From positions 18,910,001-18,974,000 of the forward strand of contig NC_065876.1 of the NCBI RefSeq assembly GCF_933775445.1: a stretch of 64,000 bases of DNA, in the 5' to 3' direction. The translations under genes and the position numbers were made by a program. The notes under the pieces were generated by a model that was given only the letters and a program-made list of their open reading frames with translations, was not told the DNA's origin and made no database searches. Numbering within the stretch: position 1 is the stretch's first letter; each line of letters starts with the position of its first letter. Source of the DNA: Argentina anserina. Taxonomy: Eukaryota; Streptophyta; Magnoliopsida; Rosales; Rosaceae. Positions 52,367-62,805 of the stretch are shown piece by piece.

Positions 52367-54924
52367 TGAAAAGATACTCAAATTGCAATAGTAAACATAC
52401 TCAAACGATAGAAAGATACTCAGTTTGAAAGAAACACACGCCCACACTGGAAACACTCTCAAATTCAATAGAAACTCGCATCAGAAAGACTTACAGAAAT
52501 ATACTCAAACGAGAATTGAAAAGATACTCAAAGTGCAATAGTAAACATACTCAAACGATAGAAAGATACTCAGTTTGAAAGAAACACAGGCCCACACTGG
52601 AAACACTCTCAACTTCAAGAAAAACTCGCATCGACAGCCGTTCAGAAAGATTCTCAAACGAGAATTGAAAAGATACTCAAATTGCAATAGTAAACATACT
52701 CAAACGATAGAAAGATACTCAGTTTGAAAGAAACACACGCCCACTCTGGAAACACTCTCAAATTCAATAGAAACTCGCATCAGAAAGACTTACAGAAAGA
52801 TACTCAAACGAGAATTGAAAAGATACTCAAATTGCAATAGTAAACATACTCAAACGATAGAAAGATACTCAGTTTGAAAGAAACACACGCCCACACTGGA
52901 AACACTCTCAAATTCAAGAGAAACTCGCATCAGAAAGCCGTTCAGAAAGATACTCAAACGAGGATTGAAAAGTTACTCAAATTGCAATAGTAAACATACT
53001 CAAACGATACAAAGATACTCAGTTTGAAAGAAACACAGGCCCACACTGGAAACACTCTCAACTTCAAGAAAAACTCGCATCGACAGCCGTTCAGAAAGAT
53101 TCTCAAACGAGAATTGAAAAGATACTCAAATTGCAATAGTAAACATACTCAAACGATAGAAAGATACTCAGTTTGAAAGAAACACACGCCCACACTGGAA
53201 ACACTCTCAAATTCAAGAAAAACTCGCATCGAAAGCCGTTCAGAAAGATTCTCAAACGAGAATTGAAAAGATACTCAAATTGCAATAGTAAACATACTCA
53301 AACGATACAAAGATACTCAGTTTGAAAGAAACACAGGCCCACACTGGAAACACTCTCAAATTCAATAGAAACTCGCATCAGAAAGCCTTACAGAAAGATA
53401 CTCAAACGAGAATTGAAAAGATACTCAAAGTGCAATAGTAAACATACTCAAACGATAGAAAGATACTCAGTTTGAAAGAAACACAGGCCCACACTGGAAA
53501 CACTCTCAACTTCAAGAATAACTCGCATCGACAGCCGTTCAGAAAGATTCTCCAACGAGAATTGAAAAGATAACAAATTGCAATAGTAAACATACTCAAA
53601 CAATAGAAAGATACTCAGTTTGAAAGAAACACACGCCCACACTGGAAACACTCTCAAATTCAAGAGAAACTCGAATCAGAAAGACTTACAGAAAGATACT
53701 CAAACGAGAATTGAAAAGATACTCAAAGTGCAATAGTAAACATACTCAAACGATAGAAAGATTCTCAGTTTGAAAGAAACACACGCCCACACTGGAAACA
53801 CTCTCAAATTCAATAGAAACTCGCATCAGAAAGGCTTACAGAAAGATACTCAAACGAGAATTGAAATGATACTCAAAGTGCAATAGTAAACATACTCAAA
53901 CGATAGAAAGATTCTCAGTTTGAAAGAAACACAGGCCCACACTGGAAACACTCTCAAATTCAATACAAACTCGCATCAGAAAGCCTTACAGAAAGATACT
54001 CAAACGAGAATTGAAAAGATACTCAAATTGCAATAGTAAACATACTCAAACGATAGAAAGATACTCAGTTTGAAAGAAACACACGCCCACACTGGAAACA
54101 CTCTCAACTTCAAGAAAAACTCGCATCAGAAAGACTTACAGAAATATACTCAAACGAGAATTGAAAAGATACTCAAAGTGCAATAGTAAACATACTCAAA
54201 CGATAGAAAGATACTCAGTTTGAAAGAAACACAGGCCCACACTGGAAACACTCTCAACTTCAAGAAAAACTCGCATCGACAGCCGTTCAGAAAGATTCTC
54301 AAACGAGAATTGAAAAGATACTCAAATTGCAATAGTAAACATACTCAAACGATAGAAAGATACTCAGTTTGAAAGAAACACACGCCCACACTGGAAACAC
54401 TCTCAAATTCAATAGAAACTCGCATCAGAAAGACTTACAGAAAGATACTCAAACGAGAATTGAAAAGATACTCAAATTGCAATAGTAAACATACTCAAAC
54501 GATAGAAAGATACTCAGTTTGAAAGAAACACACGCCCACACTGGAAACACTCTCAAATTCAAGAGAAACTCGCATCAGAAAGCCGTTCAGAAAGATACTC
54601 AAACGAGGATTGAAAAGTTACTCAAATTGCAATAGTAAACATACTCAAACGATAGAAAGATACTCAGTTTGAAAGAAACACAGGCCCACACTGCAAACAC
54701 TCTCAACTTCAAGAAAAACTCGCATCGACAGCCGTTCAGAAAGATTCTCAAACGAGAATTGAAAAGATACTCAAATTGCAATAGTAAACATACTCAAACG
54801 ATAGAAAGATACTCAGTTTGAAAGAAACACACGCCCACACTGGAAACACTCTCAAATTCAAGAAAAACTCGCATCGAAAGCCGTTCAGAAAGATTCTCAA
54901 ACGAGAATTGAAAAGATACTCAAA
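52367..54924. repeat. Satellite block with two 3-1 interval motifs (offset 1645 bp)
   Basis: Short monomers near 52.6, 53.1 and 53.2 kb recur 1645 bp downstream near 54.3, 54.7 and 54.9 kb, and the first set also matches 46.3-48.4 kb at an offset of 4940 bp. A monomer near 53.57 kb reads GATAACAAATTG instead of GATACTCAAATTG and is one base shorter for a reason unrelated to the 149 bp class. Private changes are CAAGAATAACTCG near 53514 and CTGCAAACAC near 54691. Confidence 0.8.
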
Positions 54925-56424
54925 TTGCAATAGTAAACATACTCAAACGATAGAAAGATACTCAGTTTGAAAGAAACACAGGCCCACACTGGAAACACTC
55001 TCAACTTCAAGAGAAACTCGAATCAGAAAGCCTTACAGAAAGATACTCAAACGAGAATTGAAAAGATACTCAAAGTGCAATAGTAAACATACTCAAACGA
55101 TAGAAAGATACTCAGTTTGAAAGAAACACACGCCCACACTGGAAACACTCTCAAATTCAATAGAAACTCGCATCAGAAAGACTTACAGAAAGATACTCAA
55201 ACGAGAATTGAAAAGATACTCAAAGTGCAATAGTAAACATACTCAAACGATAGAAAGATACTCAGTTTGAAAGAAACACAGGCCCACACTGGAAACACTC
55301 TCAACTTCAAGAAAAACTCGAATCAGAAAGACTTACAGAAAGATACTCAAACGAGAATTGAAAAGATACTCAAAGTGCAATAGTAAACATACTCAAACGA
55401 TAGAAAGATACTCAGTTTGAAAGAAACACACGCCCTCACTGGAAACACTTTCAAATTCAATAGAAACTCGCATCAGAAAGGCTTACAGAAAGATACTCAA
55501 ACGAGAATTGAAATGATACTCAAAGTGCAATAGTAAACATACTCAAACGATAGAAAGATACTCAGTTTGAAAGAAACACACGCCCACACTGGAAACACTC
55601 TCAAATTCAAGAGAAACTCGCATCAGAAAGCCGTTCAGAAAGATACTCAAACGAGAATTCAAAAGATACTCAAATTGCAATAGTAAACATACTCAAACGA
55701 TAGAAAGATACTCAGTTTGAAAGAAACACACGCCCACACTGGAAACACTCTCAAATTCAATAAAAACTCGAATAAGAAAGACTTACAGAAAGATACTCAA
55801 ACGAGGATTGAAAAGATACTCAAAGTGCAATAGTAAACATACTCAAACGATAGAAAGATACTCAGTTTGAAAGAAACACACGCCCACACTGGAAACACTC
55901 TCAAATTCAATAGAAACTCGCATTAGAAAGGCGTTCAGAAAGATACTCAAACGAGGATTGAAAAGATACTCAAATTGCAATAGTAAACATACTCAAACGA
56001 TAGAAAGATACTCAGTTTGAAAGAAACACACGCCCACACTGGAAACACTCTCAAATTCAATAAAAACTCGAATCAGAAAGACTTACAGAAAGATACTCAA
56101 ACGAGGATTGAAAAGATACTCAAACTGCAATAGTAAACATACTCAAACGATAGAAAGATACTCAGTTTGAAAGAAACACACGCCCACACTGGAAACACTC
56201 TCAAATTCAATAGAAACTCGCATCAGAAAGCCTTACAGAAAGATACTCAAACGAGAATTGAAAAGATAATCAAATTGCAATAGTAAACATACTCAAACGA
56301 TAGAAAGATACTCAGTTTGAAAGAAACACACGCCCACACTGGAAACACTCTCAAATTCAAGAGAAACTCGCATCAGAAAGCCGTTCAGAAAGATACTCAA
56401 ACGAGGATTGAAAAGTTACTCAAA
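54925..56424. repeat. 10-monomer higher-order repeat, 1500 bp, copy 1
   Basis: All ten monomers are full length, so the period is exactly 1500 bp. A line-by-line comparison with the next 1500 bp shows seven single-base differences, about 99.5% identity. One of them, GAATTC at 55655-55660, creates an EcoRI site. Special monomers are CATTAGAAAGGCG near 55921, AATAAAAACTCGAATAAG near 55758 and GATAATCAAATTG near 56267. Confidence 0.9.
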
Positions 56425-57924
56425 TTGCAATAGTAAACATACTCAAACGATAGAAAGATACTCAGTTTGAAAGAAACACAGGCCCACACTGGAAACACTC
56501 TCAACTTCAAGAGAAACTCGAATCAGAAAGCCTTACAGAAAGATACTCAAACGAGAATTGAAAAGATACTCAAAGTGCAATAGTAAACATACTCAAACGA
56601 TAGAAAGATACTCAGTTTGAAAGAAACACACGCCCACACTGGAAACACTCTCAAATTCAATAGAAACTCGCATCAGAAAGACTTACAGAAAGATACTCAA
56701 ACGAGAATTGAAAAAATACTCAAAGTGCAATAGTAAACATACTCAAACGATAGAAAGATACTCAGTTTGAAAGAAACACAGGCCCACACTGGAAACACTC
56801 TCAACTTCAAGAAAAACTCGAATCAGAAAGACTTACAGAAAGATACTCAAACGAGAATTGAAAAGATACTCAAAGTGCAATAGTAAACATACTCAAACGA
56901 TAGAAAGATACTCAGTTTGAAAGAAACACACGCCCACACTGGAAACACTTTCAAATTCAATAGAAACTCGCATCAGAAAGGCTTACAGAAAGATACTCAA
57001 ACGAGAATTGAAATGATACTCAAAGTGCAATAGTAAACATACTCAAACGATAGAAAGATACTCAGTTTGAAAGAAACACACGCCCACACTGGAAACACTC
57101 TCAAATTCAAGAGAAACTCGCATCAGAAAGCCGTTCAGAAAGATACTCAAACGAGAATTGAAAAGATACTCAAATTGCAATAGTAAACATACTCAAACGA
57201 TAGAAAGATACTCAGTTTGAAAGAAACACACGCCCACACTGGAAACACTCTCAAATTCAATAAAAACTCGAATCAGAAAGACTTACAGAAAGATACTCAA
57301 ACGAGGATTGAAAAGATACTCAAAGTGCAATAGTAAACATACTCAAACGATAGAAAGATACTCAGTTTGAAAGAAACACACGCCCACACTGGAAACACTC
57401 TCAAATTCAATAGAAACTCGCATTAGAAAGGCGTTCAGAAAGATACTCAAACGAGGATTGAAAAGATACTCAAATTGCAATAGTAAACATACTCAAACGA
57501 TAGAAAGATACTCAGTTTGAAAGAAACACACGCCCACACTGGAACCACTCTCAAATTCAATAAAAACTCGAATCAGAAAGACTTACAGAAAGATACTCAA
57601 ACGAGGATTGAAAAGATACTCAAAGTGCAATAGTAAACATACTCAAACGATAGAAAGATACTCAGTTTGAAAGAAACACACGCCCACACTGGAAACACTC
57701 TCAAATTCAATAGAAACTCGCATCAGAAAGCCTTACAGAAAGATACTCAAACGAAAATTGAAAAGATAATCAAATTGCAATAGTAAACATACTCAAACGA
57801 TAGAAAGATACTCAGTTTGAAAGAAACACACGCCCACACTGGAAACACTCTCAAATTCAAGAGAAACTCGCATCAGAAAGCCGTTCAGAAAGATACTCAA
57901 ACGAGGATTGAAAAGTTACTCAAA
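56425..57924. repeat. 10-monomer higher-order repeat, 1500 bp, copy 2
   Basis: This tandem copy differs from copy 1 at seven positions that I could see, including AAAAAATACTC near 56711, GGAACCACTC at 57541 and CGAAAATTG near 57752. Its AATAAAAACTCGAATC monomer near 57.26 kb is the undoubled form of the monomer that carries a 65 bp internal duplication further right. Confidence 0.9.
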
Positions 57925-58462
57925 TTGCAATAGTAAACATACTCAAACGATAGAAAGATACTCAGTTTGAAAGAAACACACGCCCACACTGGAAACACTC
58001 TCAAATTCAATAGAAACTCGCATCAGAAAGCCTTACAGAAAGATACTCAAACGAGAATTGAAAAGATACTCAAATTGCAATAGTAAACATACTCAAACGA
58101 TAGAAAGATACTCAGTTTGAAAGAAACACACGCCCACACTGGAAACACTCTCAAATTCAAGAGAAACTCGCATCAGAACACCGTTCAGAAAGATACTCAA
58201 ACGAGAATTGAAAAGATACTCAAATTGCAATAGTAAACATACTCAAACGATAGAAAGATACTCAGTTTGAAAGAAACACACGCCCACACTGGAAACACTC
58301 TCAAATTCAATACAAACTCGCATCAGAAAGGCTTACAGAAAGATACTCAAACGAGAATTGAAAAGATACTCAAAGTGCAATAGTAAACATACTCAAACGA
58401 TAGAAAGATACTCAGTTTGAAAGAAACACACGCCCACACTGGAAACACTCTCAAATTCAAGA
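57863..58462. repeat. 4-monomer higher-order repeat, 600 bp, copy 1
   Basis: Four full monomers, including CATCAGAACACCG near 58171, match the next 600 bp. I count about five differences over the shared stretch. Private TACAAACTCG lies near 58311. Confidence 0.87.
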
Positions 58463-59062
58463 AAAACTCGCATCAGAAAGCCGTTCAGAAAGATACTCAA
58501 ACGAGGATTGAAAAGTTACTCAAATTGCAATAGTAAACATACTCAAACGATAGAAAGATACTCAGTTTGAAAGAAACACACGCCCACACTGGAAACACTC
58601 TCAAGTTCAATAGAAACTCGCATCAGAAAGCCTTACAGAAAGATACTCAAACGAGAATTGAAAAGATACTCAAATTGCAATAGTAAACATACTCAAACGA
58701 TAGAAAGATACTCAGTTTGAAAGAAACACACGCCCACACTGGAAACACTCTCAAATTCAAGAGAAACTCGCATCAGAACACCGTTCAGAAAGATACTCAA
58801 ACGAGAATTGAAAAGATACTCAAATTGCAATAGTAAACATACTCAAACGATAGAAAGATACTCAGTTTGAAAGAAACACACGCCCACACTGGAAACACTC
58901 TCAAATTCAATAGAAACTCGCATCAGAAAGGCTTACAGAAAGATACTCAAACGAGAATTGAAAAGATACTCAAAGTGCAATAGTAAACATACTCAAACGA
59001 TAGAAAGATACTCAGTTTGAAAGAAACACACGCCCACACTGGAAACACTCTCAAATTCAAGA
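58463..59062. repeat. 4-monomer higher-order repeat, 600 bp, copy 2
   Basis: This tandem copy has CATCAGAACACCG near 58771 and a private TCAAGTTCAATAG near 58601. Its last three monomers also begin the first 1414 bp unit, so the two periodicities overlap. Confidence 0.87.
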
Positions 59063-59976
59063 AAAACTCGCATCAGATAGCCGTTCAGAAAGATACTCCA
59101 ACGAGGATTGAAAAGTTACTCAAATTGCAATAGTAAACATACTCAAACGATAGAAAGGTACTCAATTTGAAAGAAACACACGCCCACACTGGAAACACTC
59201 TCAAATTCAAGAAAAACTCGCATCGAAAGCCGTTCAGAAAGATTCTCAAACGAGAATTGAAAAGATACTCAAAGTGCAATAGTAAACATACTCAAACGAT
59301 AGAAAGATACTCAGTTTGAAAGAAACACACGCCCACACTGGAAACACTTTCAAATTCAATAGAAACTCGCATCAGAAAGGCTTACAGAAAGATACTCAAA
59401 CGAGAATTGAAATGATACTCAAAGTGCAATAGTAAACATACTCAAACGATAGAAAGATACTCAGTGTGAAAGAAACACACGCCCACACTGGAAACACTCT
59501 CAAATTCAAGAGAAACTCGCATCAGAAAGCCGTTCAGAAAGATACTCAAACGAGAATTGAAAAGATACTCAAATTGCAATAGTAAACATACTCAAACGAT
59601 AGAAAGATACTCAGTTTGAAAGAAACACACGCCCACACTGGAAACACTCTCAAATTCAATAAAAACTCGAATCAGAAAGACTTACAGAAAGATACTCAAA
59701 CGAGAATTGAAAAGATACTCAAAGTGCAATAGTAAACATACTCAAACGATAGAAAGATACTCAAACGAGGATTGAAAAGATACTCAAAGTGCAATAGTAA
59801 ACATACTCAAACGATAGAAAGATACTCAGTTTGAAAGAAACACACGCCCACACTGGAAACACTCTCAAATTCAATAGAAACTCGCATTAGAAAGGCGTTC
59901 AGAAAGATACTCAAACGAGGATTGAAAAGATACTCAAATTGCAATAGTAAACATACTCAAACGATAGAAAGATACT
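58563..59976. repeat. 1414 bp higher-order repeat (9 monomers plus a 65 bp partial), copy 1
   Basis: Order of monomers: AATAG/GCC; AAGAG/CACCG; AATAG/GGC; AAGAAAA with GATACTCCAACGAGG; a 149b monomer with GGTACTCAATTTG; CACTTTCAAATTC with AAATGATAC; CAGTGTGAAAG; AATAAAAACTCGAATC; the 65 bp partial; and CATTAGAAAGGCG. Nine full monomers (one of 149 bp) plus 65 bp give 1414. Several markers (CCAACGAGG, GGTACTCAATTTG, CAGTGTG) occur only in these three units. Confidence 0.9.
59760..59824 (+). repeat. 65 bp partial monomer 1
   Basis: This is monomer positions 86-150 only, inserted between two ordinary monomers. It starts at CTCAAACGAGG and ends at GATAGAAAGATA. Its junction is at AGAAAGATACTCA, a 13 bp stretch present twice in every monomer, 65 bp apart. 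Confidence 0.93.
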
Positions 59977-61391
59977 CAGTTTGAAAGAAACACACGCCCA
60001 CACTGGAAACACTCTCAAATTCAATAGAAACTCGCATCAGAAAGCCTTACAGAAAGATACTCAAACGAGAATTGAAAAGATACTCAAATTGCAATAGTAA
60101 ACATACTCAAACGATAGAAAGATACTCAGTTTCAAAGAAACACACGCCCACACTGGAAACACTCTCAAATTCAAGAGAAACTCGCATCAGAACACCGTTC
60201 AGAAAGATACTCAAACGAGAATTGAAAAGATACTCAAATTGCAATAGTAAACATACTCAAACGATAGAAAGATACTCAGTTTGAAAGAAACACACGCCCA
60301 CACTGGAAACACTCTCAAATTCAATAGAAAGTCGCATCAGAAAGGCTTACAGAAAGATACTCAAACGAGAATTGAAAAGATACTCAAAGTGCAATAGTAA
60401 ACATACTCAAACGATAGAAAGATACTCAGTTTGAAAGAAACACACGCCCACACTGGAAACACTCTCAAATTCAAGAAAAAACTCGCATCAGAAAGCCGTT
60501 CAGAAAGATACTCCAACGAGGATTGAAAAGTTACTCAAATTGCAATAGTAAACATACTCAAACGATAGAAAGGTACTCAATTTGAAAGAAACACACGCCC
60601 ACACTGGAAACACTCTCAAATTCAAGAAAAACTCGCATCGAAAGCCGTTCAGAAAGATTCTCAAACGAGAATTGAAAAGATACTCAAAGTGCAATAGTAA
60701 ACATACTCAAACGATAGAAAGATACTCAGTTTGAAAGAAACACACGCCCACACTGGAAACACTTTCAAATTCAATAGAAACTCGCATCAGAAAGGCTTAC
60801 AGAAAGATACTCAAACGAGAATTGAAATGATACTCAAAGTGCAATAGTAAACATACTCAAACGATAGAAAGATACTCAGTGTGAAAGAAACACACGCCCA
60901 CACTGGAAACACTCTCAAATTCAAGAGAAACTCGCATCAGAAAGCCGTTCAGAAAGATACTCAAACGAGAATTGAAAAGATACTCAAATTGCAATAGTAA
61001 ACATACTCAAACGATAGAAAGATACTCAGTTTGAAAGAAACACACGCCCACACTGGAAACACTCTCAAATTCAATAAAAACTCGAATCAGAAAGACTTAC
61101 AGAAAGATACTCAAACGAGAATTGAAAAGATACTCAAAGTGCAATAGTAAACATACTCAAACGATAGAAAGATACTCAAACGAGGATTGAAAAGATACTC
61201 AAAGTGCAATAGTAAACATACTCAAACGATAGAAAGATACTCAGTTTGAAAGAAACACACGCCCACACTGGAAACACTCTCAAATTCAATAGAAACTCGC
61301 ATTAGAAAGGCGTTCAGAAAGATACTCAAACGAGGATTGAAAAGATACTCAAATTGCAATAGTAAACATACTCAAACGATAGAAAGATACT
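59977..61391. repeat. 1415 bp higher-order repeat, copy 2
   Basis: Same order of monomers as copy 1. The extra base is an additional A in CAAGAAAAAACTCG near 60472. Private changes are CAGTTTCAAAG at 60133, which removes a stop codon in one plus-strand frame, and ATAGAAAGTCGCATC near 60330, shared with copy 3 near 61745. Confidence 0.9.
61175..61239 (+). repeat. 65 bp partial monomer 2
   Basis: Identical in position and content to the first partial monomer, 1415 bp downstream. The preceding monomer differs from it at one site (GAGAATTG against GAGGATTG). Confidence 0.93.
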
Positions 61392-62805
61392 CAGTTTGAA
61401 AGAAACACACGCCCACACTGGAAACACTCTCAAATTCAATAGAAACTCGCATCAGAAAGCCTTACAGAAAGATACTCAAACGAGAATTGAAAAGATACTC
61501 AAATTGCAATAGTAAACATACTCAAACGATAGAAAGATACTCAGTTTGAAAGAAACACACGCCCACACTGGAAACACTCTCAAATTCAAGAGAAACTCGC
61601 ATCAGAACACCGTTCAGAAAGATACTCAAACGAGAATTGAAAAGATACTCAAATTGCAATAGTAAACATACTCAAACGATAGAAAGATACTCAGTTTGAA
61701 AGAAACACACGCCCACACTGGAAACACTCTCAAATTCAATAGAAAGTCGCATCAGAAAGGCTTACAGAAAGATACTCAAACGAGAATTGAAAAGATACTC
61801 AAAGTGCAATAGTAAACATACTCAAACGATAGAAAGATACTCAGTTTGAAAGAAACACACGCCCACACTGGAAACACTCTCAAATTCAAGAAAAACTCGC
61901 ATCAGAAAGCCGTTCAGAAAGATACTCCAACGAGGATTGAAAAGTTACTCAAATTGCAATAGTAAACATACTCAAACGATAGAAAGGTACTCAATTTGAA
62001 AGAAACACACGCCCACACTGGAAACACTCTCAAATTCAAGAAAAACTCGCATCGAAAGCCGTTCAGAAACATTCTCAAACGAGAATTGAAAAGATACTCA
62101 AAGTGCAATAGTAAACATACTCAAACGATAGAAAGATACTCAGTTTGAAAGAAACACACGCCCACACTGGAAACACTTTCAAATTCAATAGAAACTCGCA
62201 TCAGAAAGGCTTACAGAAAGATACTCAAACGAGAATTGAAATGATACTCAAAGTGCAATAGTAAACATACTCAAACGATAGAAAGATACTCAGTGTGAAA
62301 GAAACACACGCCCACACTGGAAACACTCTCAAATTCAAGAGAAACTCGCATCAGAAAGCCGTTCAGAAAGATACTCAAACGAGAATTGAAAAGATACTCA
62401 AATTGCAATAGTAAACATACTCAAACGATAGAAAGATACTCAGTTTGAAAGAAACACACGCCCACACTGGAAACACTCTCAAATTCAATAAAAACTCGAA
62501 TCAGAAAGACTTACAGAAAGATACTCAAACGAGGATTGAAAAGATACTCAAAGTGCAATAGTAAACATACTCAAACGATAGAAAGATACTCAAACGAGGA
62601 TTGAAAAGATACTCAAAGTGCAATAGTAAACATACTCAAACGATAGAAAGATACTCAGTTTGAAAGAAACACACGCCCACACTGGAAACACTCTCAAATT
62701 CAATAGAAACTCGCATTAGAAAGGCGTTCAGAAAGATACTCAAACGAGGATTGAAAAGATACTCAAATTGCAATAGTAAACATACTCAAACGATAGAAAG
62801 ATACT
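61392..62805. repeat. 1414 bp higher-order repeat, copy 3
   Basis: Same order of monomers. It keeps GAGGATTG in the AATAAAAACTCGAATC monomer near 62531, whereas copies 1 and 2 have GAGAATTG. That makes the 65 bp partial a perfect duplicate here. A private CAGAAACATTCTC lies near 62064. At 62807 the next monomer has CTCTGTTTG and the sequence switches to the 57.5 kb type. Confidence 0.9.
62589..62653 (+). repeat. 65 bp partial monomer 3, perfect tandem duplicate
   Basis: These 65 bp equal the preceding 65 bp (62524-62588) base for base. This shows that the partial unit arose as a tandem duplication of the 3' part of its neighbour, not as the remnant of an unrelated monomer. Confidence 0.93.

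Noticed and set aside
53402..53663. Longer overlapping minus-strand frames of 65 and 71 codons
   Set aside because: They differ from the usual frame only because a second one-base deletion (GATAACAAATTG near 53.57 kb) and CAAGAATAACTCG alter phase and stops locally.
237..54930. A family of about ninety 60-residue minus-strand proteins
   Set aside because: All start at TTG, not ATG, span one 149 bp satellite monomer and end because of its one-base deletion. They follow satellite variation exactly and have no start context, domain or spacing expected of genes.
59760..59824. 65 bp unit as the remnant of an 85 bp deletion from a full monomer
   Set aside because: A deletion would give the same length, but the 65 bp matches the 3' part of the immediately preceding monomer, perfectly so at 62524-62653. 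A tandem duplication is the simpler explanation.
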